Translations under genes and position numbers: made by a program
Assembly: GCA_038030265.1 (NCBI GenBank)
Contig: CM075938.1
Span: forward strand, 14,113,009-14,177,008
Direction of reading: 5' to 3'
DNA length: 64,000 nucleotides
Source: Corythucha ciliata
Taxonomy: Eukaryota; Arthropoda; Insecta; Hemiptera; Tingidae
The notes under the pieces: generated by a model
The model's database searches: none
What the model was told of the DNA's origin: nothing
Seen by the model: only the letters and a program-made list of their open reading frames with translations
Shown: positions 58,003 to 64,000 of the stretch, one piece after another
How the letters are laid out: each line of letters begins with the position of its first letter
Position numbering within the stretch: position 1 is the stretch's first letter

Positions 58003-60316
58003 CAGGGGCGTAGGTACGGGGAGGATATGGGGGATAGATTCCCCCCCCCCCCCTGAGAGCTACAAGTATACGAACGAAGGAGCACTAGTACCATAACAAA
58101 GAGCCCCAAATCTCCAAAAATGAGCGTTTCACGTTGTTGAAGTTAGGTTTAACAGATTTTCTGGACCTAAAGCAGCCTGAAAAGGTCCGAGTACGTCCAG
58201 CTTTTTCCTTGGACTTCAAACCCAACGCAATAGTGTACCAAGATACGGGGGGGGGGGTCACCCCGGACCCTCTATCAGACAAAAATCGGTAATATTCGTG
58301 GCTATAGCTGCTAAAAAGCGCTGATTCATGGTCTCGCGATGCAACTTCCAGACTAAAATTAAGAAAAGAATCACTGATTCGCGGTACATACAGGCCAATC
58401 TACGAATAAATTGTGGGAATCAACGCAAAAGTGTTGTATATGGGCGAACCCCGCGGTTAAAGTTGAGAAAACACGCTATAATATTGACAAATAAAAGACG
58501 CTTTCTGGTTAAATTGAACAAAAATGGCAAATTCACAACTGAAATGGCGTAAAATCGCCCATTCACGTATGAAAAAGGGAATAAGGATGCTGAATGGCCG
58601 CAAAATTAGCAAAAAACGTTATTTCACAGCAGAAATTGGGAAAATCGCTAATTTGCACTTTGCAGATATAAATTTGTGGAAAAACGTTAATTCGCGGATA
58701 CAAAATGAAGAAAATCACTAATTCGCGGCAAAAATTGAAAAAATCACCAATTAGCACAGCCAAAATTAAAGCTCGGTGCACACGATGCATTTTTTTGAAG
58801 CATGATGGCCTGCCTGTTCTAAAAAACATCCGGTCACTGCTGTGGATCATATGTTTTTTTTCACCATGCAAGTAAACATGCTTCGAAAAATGGATCGTGT
58901 GCACCGAGCTTAAGAAAAACCTTAATTTTCAGTTCAAATTGGGGATAAGTGCTAATTCTCAGTTAAAAATGGACAAAATTGCTAATTTGCAGCTTAAATT
59001 GAGTCAAACGCCAATTCTTGGCAAAAATTGAAAAAACTCGGTTGGTAATGCACGGATTGAAAACGCTACCACGCTGCTAAAATTTATAAAAAACGAAAAT
59101 TCGCTGCTAAAATTGAGAGACATCACTAATTCTCGAATTAATTTAAAAATAATGATTTTTTGACAGAAATGGATGGATAGATGTAAATTTTTTGGTTTGA
59201 AAAAAAAAAAATACATTTATAATTTAAATTCGCACCTTCTGAAGGCATTTTTGTGGCTAAAATTCAGAAAAATGGCAAATTCATGCATGGCTATAGTATA
59301 ATGTTGAAAAATACGCTCATTCACGGCTAAAACTGAAAAGAAGCAATAATCTATACCTATAAAAGTTATATAGTTTTGCTAATGCGGTGGTAAAACGTGA
59401 AAAACCACTAATTTGCGGGTAATATTTAGCAAATAAAATAATCAGCCTGGTCAAGGTTAAGAGAAAGGTTAATTTTAAGTCTAAAAATTGAGAAAATTGT
59501 TTTAACTTGCGGCTAAAAATGGAAAAACTCGATTTACAGCTAAAATTGCGCCAAACGCCAATTTGTGACTGAAATTGAAAAAAATTGCTAATTCACAGGT
59601 TTGAAACGCTACGACACGTCGCCGCTACTATTTTTTTTTAAAAAAGCGCTAATTCGCGGTTGAAATTGAGAAAAATTCCAATTTGCGACAAAATCTGAGT
59701 ATACGCCAATTTGCGGATTCTGAAGGAAATGTTTCAGGCTGAACTTGAAAAAAAGCGCCAATTTATGGCAATAGGTGAAGAAACTGCTAATTCGAGAGTA
59801 AACTGAGAAAAATCGCTCATGCATTGCGTATGGTGAACCAAAAAAATCCTGATTCGTGAAAAGACCCCTATTTTGCGGCTAATATTGAGGAAAACGCCAA
59901 AACTCGTGGATAATTAAGAAACATCGCTCACAGGATAAAAACGATACGTTGCTGCTAAAGTTGAGAAAATGCGCAAATTCATGGCTATGGGAGGGGGTGG
60001 GGCAAAACCGCTAATCTGCGGCTGAAATTGAGAAGAACGATGCACTGGGCCAAAATTGAGAAAAGCGCTAATTTGGGGGGGAGTCCAAAAATCGTCCTTT
60101 ACTGAAAGATTGAGGCTATGATGAGGCCAGCGAGATGTCCAGATTCAAGAGAGTTTGATGTCGGGTAGGGGTGGGGTGGTGGTGGGTGGTAGAGTGGTTG
60201 GTGGGGTGGGGCTGGGTGGAATGATGACTAAAATGTGAAATTACCCCCTCCCCTTACCCTTACGAGATTTCAATCTGATCCCCCCCCCCCAGGACAAATT
60301 CGTACCTACGCCTCTG
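58003..60316. mobile_element. Complete hAT-like non-autonomous element, 2.31 kb, filled with ~30-bp repeats
   Basis: Terminal inverted repeats: left CAGGGGCGTAGGTACG (58003-58018), right end CGTACCTACGCCTCTG (60301-60316), 15 of 16 matching. Flanks CGTCCAA at 57996-58002 and 60317-60323 give a 7-bp duplication (8 bp, CGTCCAAC, if one base is shared with the terminus, as hAT would predict). The interior, 58270-60090, is an array of GCTAAAATTGAGAAAAA-type units, collinear with 21879-23950. No transposase frame. It contains a younger foldback (58769-58911). Confidence 0.82.
58769..58911. mobile_element. Foldback element inserted in the hAT-like element
   Basis: Arms AAGCTCGGTGCACACGATGC and, at the right, GGATCGTGTGCACCGAGCTT pair, as do the inner blocks TTTTGAAGCATG and CATGCTTCGAAAA. 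It is absent from the matching place in the other copy (about 22610), so it inserted after the two copies separated. TTAA is present at both edges, suggesting a TTAA target. Confidence 0.85.
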
Positions 60317-61126
60317 CGTCCAACCTTTTTTTTTTTTGTCGTGGGCCATAAACCTGGTTGATGTATGAACTCAGGCGGGCCACCCATCCTCGCCACCCCC
60401 CCCCCTCGAGCACAACACTGATCTTTTTTTAGCAAAAGGCGCGGAGACGCTCTGAAAAAAACTCACTGAGGGCCTGTTCAATAACTTCAAGTTGCCTTCG
60501 GGAGCCGCGAATCAGCGTTTTTTCCCCACGTCATCACTTCTTCTCAATTACATCGGTGAATTAGCGATTTGTCTTCATTTTACCCACATATAAGCGGTTT
60601 GTCTCCATTTTAGCCGCTAATTGGTGATTTTTTTTAGAAATTGTGTTTTTTTATATAACCGCTAACGATCGATTTTACCCGTGAATTAGCGCTTTTTTCT
60701 AATTTTAGCCACGATGTTGGCTTCGGAAACAGCAGCTTTCCATTTACGCAATTCATTTCTGTGAATTAGCGTTCTACCTCATTTTAGCCTCGTCATAGCG
60801 ACCCGTGAATGAGATTTTTGTTCCCCAATTTTCGTGGCGAATTAGCCCATTTTACTCATTTAGCCGTAGATTAGCGATTTTGTTCACTTTCAGCCACACG
60901 GGTTCAGAATCCGCGAAACGGCGTTTTCTTCATTTTTATTGCGAATTAGCGTTTTATTTCCATACTTAGCGCTTCTTCTGTGAATTAGCGACTTTTCCCA
61001 TTTGAGCTTGTAATTATAGCAATTTTCTCTACTTTATCCGTGAGTTCGTGATTTTAGCTGCTAATGAGCGATTTTCCCCAATTTTATCCGTGAATTAGCA
61101 CTTTTTCTTAATGCATGCATGAAACA
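60317..61126. repeat. ~30-bp repeat array in forward orientation
   Basis: From about 60490 to 61120, units read CTCATTTTAGCCGCTAATTG and similar, opposite in orientation to the array inside the neighbouring hAT-like element. C runs at 60280-60290 and 60396-60405 flank its left side. Confidence 0.75.
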
Positions 61127-61172
61127 GTAGCCGTAGGAGCCTACGTTGTCTGTCTTCCCTCGTTGAGGTGCG

Positions 61173-61217
61173 TTAGAAACGAACCGGTTTCGGCTGCTCG
61201 CCATCTTCAGCGTCTGT
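61173..61217 (-). ncRNA. Hammerhead-like motif, left arm
   Basis: On the minus strand: CTGAAGA (61210-61204), stem II GGC-GAGCA-GCC, GAAA, stem III ACCGGT without a loop, then TCGTTTC, which pairs with the GACG before the core. Same design as 61250-61294 and 24341-24388. Confidence 0.5.
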
Positions 61218-61249
61218 AAGTACAACTGTTGTACTTGGACGCTGTTGAC

Positions 61250-61294
61250 TTGGACGCTGAAGATGGCGAGCAGCCGAAACCGGTTCGTTTCTAA
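61250..61294 (+). ncRNA. Hammerhead-like motif, right arm
   Basis: CTGAAGA at 61257-61263, stem II GGC-GAGCA-GCC, GAAA at 61276-61279, stem III ACCGGT, predicted cleavage after 61285. Stem I is weak: GGACG with CGTTT uses two G-U pairs, then a bulge and two A-U pairs. Compared with the 24.35 kb copy, stem II has changed from GCC/GGC to GGC/GCC, keeping the pairing. Confidence 0.52.
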
Positions 61295-61341
61295 CGCCCC
61301 TCAACGAGGGAAGACAGACAACGTAGGCTCCTACGGCTACA

Positions 61342-62094
61342 GTTTCATGCATGCATTACCTACTAACCCTCGTAGTCTAATGCGACCATACTAACATTTT
61401 ACTAACATTTCAGTCCCAAATTAGCGTTATTTTCCATTTTGGTCTGGATTAAGCGGGTACGAATATGATCACTTTCCAAACTTGTATCCTGTTACCTGGC
61501 CCAAGAGCAGCACATGTAGGTGTATCTTCTCAATTTTAGCCACCCTAAATGAATTACAGCGTTTCCCAAATTTGCTTAAAAATCCGGGGGGGGGGGGCAA
61601 AATCCAACATTAAAAATGTTATTTTACCACTGCAGGCCACGGGCGGGCCATTGAAATACGCCAAGGCTCTCTCTTGAACTATACACTATATGGCTGTCGT
61701 TATTTCGGCCCCTGAAGCCCACCAAAGCGATCAGAAACGAACCTTGGATTTCATGACTGCAGTCGATTGAGTGTGTGCCATCGTGTGAGGCCCCCTAAAA
61801 ACGAGACCGGCAGTCAAAAACGGTGGCATCAATGTGAAAACGGCTGCAACGGTTTGTATAATCGAAAATCCGTTTCAATTTTAGGGTTTTTTTCATATCG
61901 AGAAAGTTCCTTCCGCTGTTCATTGGACTGTTTTACAGATGAAAAGCCAGTTTTCGATTAAAACAAGAATTACAAAGTCCCTGTTTCGAGGCTGTTTTTG
62001 TGAATAAAAATTGGTTCTTGGGGCCTCATTAACGGTTTCCAGACAGAATTTATTACAATTATATTATTTATTATAATTTATTATAAAACGGCAC
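61342..62094. other. Mixed non-coding DNA, a few repeat units
   Basis: Contains repeat units at about 61390-61570 and a run of 12 G at 61586-61597; otherwise nothing recognised. Confidence 0.35.
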
Positions 62095-62652
62095 TTGTCC
62101 TTCACGAAGAGGCAGGTGCAGGCGTGGTTGGACGAGAGGCATCGTGAACACTGGGTTAGACAACCAGGTCTCAGGCAGGCCAAGCTCTTTGTCACTCCAA
62201 AGGGACGATCGGAGAAGGGCCTGATCTCTCTGAGCCGAGGAGACCTTAGAATCTTGGTGGGACTGCTAACGGGACATTGTGCCCTTCGATATACACTCAG
62301 ACTAATGGAGAAGTCTGACACGGACATTTGCAGATTTTGCGACCTGGCCGTGGAAACAGCAGAGCACGTACTGTGTGAGTGCCAGGCTCTGGGGCGGTTA
62401 CGCTTTCTACATCTTGGAAATGATGTGCTTCAACCGGAGGACATCTCCAGGATGGCTACGGGAAATATCCTCAACTTCGTTAAGGAGTGGTGGTGGAGGA
62501 CGCTTAGATGGATATAATGATGACGCTTGAAAGCTAGCGTCTTTCTTGGCAGGGCAACCTGAGGGGACACCACAATAGATCTTATAGGTCGAGTTTGGTA
62601 GGAGATAGTTTCTTCTGGGCTTCCCTCCCCGTTTAATAAAAAAAAAAAAAAA

Positions 62653-62691
<39 letters not shown>
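62095..62691 (+). mobile_element. 5'-truncated non-LTR retrotransposon C with poly(A) tail
   Basis: An open frame to 62517 encodes the C-terminal end of a reverse-transcriptase polyprotein. VQAWLDERHREHWVRQPGLR is followed by LSRGDLRILVGLLTGHCALR and a zinc motif CRFCDLAVETAEHVLCECQAL, the standard ending of R1/Jockey-group elements. After about 120 bp of 3' untranslated region comes AATAAA merged with a tail of A from 62637 to 62691 (a few T interruptions). The intact frame and long tail suggest a recent insertion. It is oriented opposite to elements A and B and is not a close copy of either in the shared part. Confidence 0.85.
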
Positions 62692-62694
<3 letters not shown>

Positions 62695-64000
62695 CTATTT
62701 TGGGACGAATTACGAGTTTTAGGCACAAGTTTCCACTTTACAGCTATAGGCTCAAGTAATTTTCCGAGGCGAATAAACAAATACGCTAAATTGTCAGTGC
62801 CCCGGTGACGGGTAGCAGAGGCGGGCAACGTTATTCTCAAAACTTTAATGTCGGTATAGGTACTCGTTAATCCGTTATTGAAAAACTGAGAGCTCCATCA
62901 CTGATTTATTTATTTATTTTTTTTTTTAGTTACCGTTAAAACGTCACCTTCCCTAAAACCAATCAGTTTATAGGGCAACGGTTTCGGGTTAAGAAATGCT
63001 GGAAAATCAATTATTTTGGGCTAATTAGCCATGGAATTATAAGTTTTGAAAAATAATCAGCAGCGAAATACCAAGTTAGGGGGATGAATGCATAACTGCG
63101 CAAAAACAGCGAAATTACATAACTGGGGGGGGGGGGGAGCCGTGAACTGCAATTGACGAAGGAATATACCCAGGCGTGAAATATGAAGTTTCAAGGCTGC
63201 ATTGTCACGAAATTGCAAGGTTTCCGCGAAATTGTCAGTTTCGAAGAATAAACAGTAGAAACTTCAAATGTCGGAGTATATAAATAACCACAAGGTTGAA
63301 TTGAGGTGTAGCATGTTCATTTCAGGCTCATTTCAAACAGCAATCGCGGGTCTTGCTCTTTCGAAAACAAAATTTTGCAGGGTTGGCCTATTCAAATATC
63401 TAATTTCTCCGGCATGGCTCGTTGCAAAAAAGCAATCCCTGAAGCTCGCCACACGTTCAAACTTTGCGGATCTCAAACTTCAAGGAATCAATTTCGCTGG
63501 TCCACCGCAGCTCCTTCAAAAACTAAATTTGTTAGGGTTCAAAACTCAAGAGTTTTGGGGGACAAACCCCCCTTTTGGCCCCGCCTCCAAAAATGCAGAT
63601 TTTTCATGAAGTTTTCATGTCATGAAGTTTCCATTTTCTTGTACGCTTTACTTAGACGTTTTACTACATGACTACCTTTTTTTTTTTTAACCGATAAAAA
63701 TCGTTACCGAAAATTGTAACGCACATAGTGACAAGTAACGCGGTACTGCCTAATTCCAGTGTAGCAGATCCAGAGTTGTTCTAATGGGGAAGGGGGGCAC
63801 CAAAGAAGTTCCTTCGCATTTGAGAAGTTCCTTCTCGAGTATTAATTCTCAATTTTAGCGGCAAACTGGCGTATTTCTTCAATTTTAGTCGACAATGAGT
63901 AATGATTCGCGGTTGAAAATGTAGAAAAATCACTATAATTTGCGGATGATATTGAGGAACAGTGGTAAAATTCGTGAATAAAATGTAGAAAAAGCGTTAA
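62692..64000. repeat. Terminal region with two repeat families, no gene
   Basis: About 63330-63560 holds units like CTCTTTCGAAAACAAAATTT (the family also found at 7.3-8.2 and 13.9-15.1 kb). About 63845-64000 holds the GCTAAAATTGAG family, switching orientation near 63895. A run of 13 G is at 63125-63137. No protein recognised. Confidence 0.55.

Larger units (their letters stand above)
61127..61341. repeat. Long inverted repeat carrying two opposed hammerhead-like motifs
   Basis: Arms 61127-61217 and 61250-61341 are almost perfect reverse complements: GTAGCCGTAGGAGCCTACGT ... at the left and ...ACGTAGGCTCCTACGGCTAC at the right. The spacer is about 30 bp and itself contains GTACAACTGTTGTAC. 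Flanking ATGCATGCATGAAAC/GTTTCATGCATGCAT extends the symmetry. It probably derives from the terminal parts of a Penelope-like element in head-to-head arrangement. Confidence 0.8.

Noticed and set aside
62430..62840. Minus-strand 136-residue frame
   Set aside because: It consists largely of a poly-Phe run from the poly(A) tail of retrotransposon C and the antisense of its 3' end.

Overview
The window is nuclear DNA of an invertebrate animal. Protein-coding genes are split by GT-AG introns, and their products are metazoan: a fibrillar collagen with a von Willebrand C domain, a classical calpain, a CIB calcium-binding protein, OSTC, neugrin and two complex III assembly micropeptides. I cannot name the phylum from the sequence. 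About three quarters of the window is AT-rich non-coding DNA made largely of degenerate repeats of about 30 bp, with mobile elements scattered through it.

Layout. OSTC (965-8962, +) has a 7.4 kb second intron filled with repeats. CIB (9146-9890, -) lies 137 bp downstream of neugrin (10028-18334, -), whose first intron is 7.0 kb and holds a hAT-like element. Neugrin is head-to-head, 120 bp apart, with a bicistronic unit: UQCC5/SMIM4 (18455-18685, +) and UQCC6/brawnin (18690-18934, +), separated by 4 bases. A C2H2 zinc-finger gene (19549-20388, -) follows. Repeat DNA and one copy of a 2.1 kb transposon fill 20.4-28.7 kb. The fibrillar collagen gene (28719-34823, -) is compact, with many tiny introns. 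Next come a decayed non-LTR retrotransposon (about 36440-40790, -) with a second one inserted in it (37273-39569, -), and the calpain gene (42897-46447, -, first exon not found). From 46.5 kb to the end I recognise no further host gene; this stretch holds repeat arrays, a second, TIR-bounded copy of the transposon (58003-60316), hammerhead-ribozyme-like motifs (53.05 and 61.2 kb, with another at 24.35 kb) and a 5'-truncated retrotransposon with a poly(A) tail (62095-62691).

How the genes relate. Neugrin acts in mitochondrial rRNA and translation biology, and UQCC5 and UQCC6 act in building respiratory complex III, so the 18.3-18.9 kb promoter region links three mitochondrial proteins. The UQCC5-UQCC6 bicistron matches the sloth1/sloth2 arrangement known from Drosophila. 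The other genes look functionally unrelated neighbours.

The most unusual property is the non-coding DNA. Several unrelated-looking repeat families share a unit near 30 bp in which short A/T tracts recur about every 10 bp, one helical turn. This resembles the periodic An/Tn clusters of nematode introns and fills both giant introns and the interior of a hAT-like transposon.
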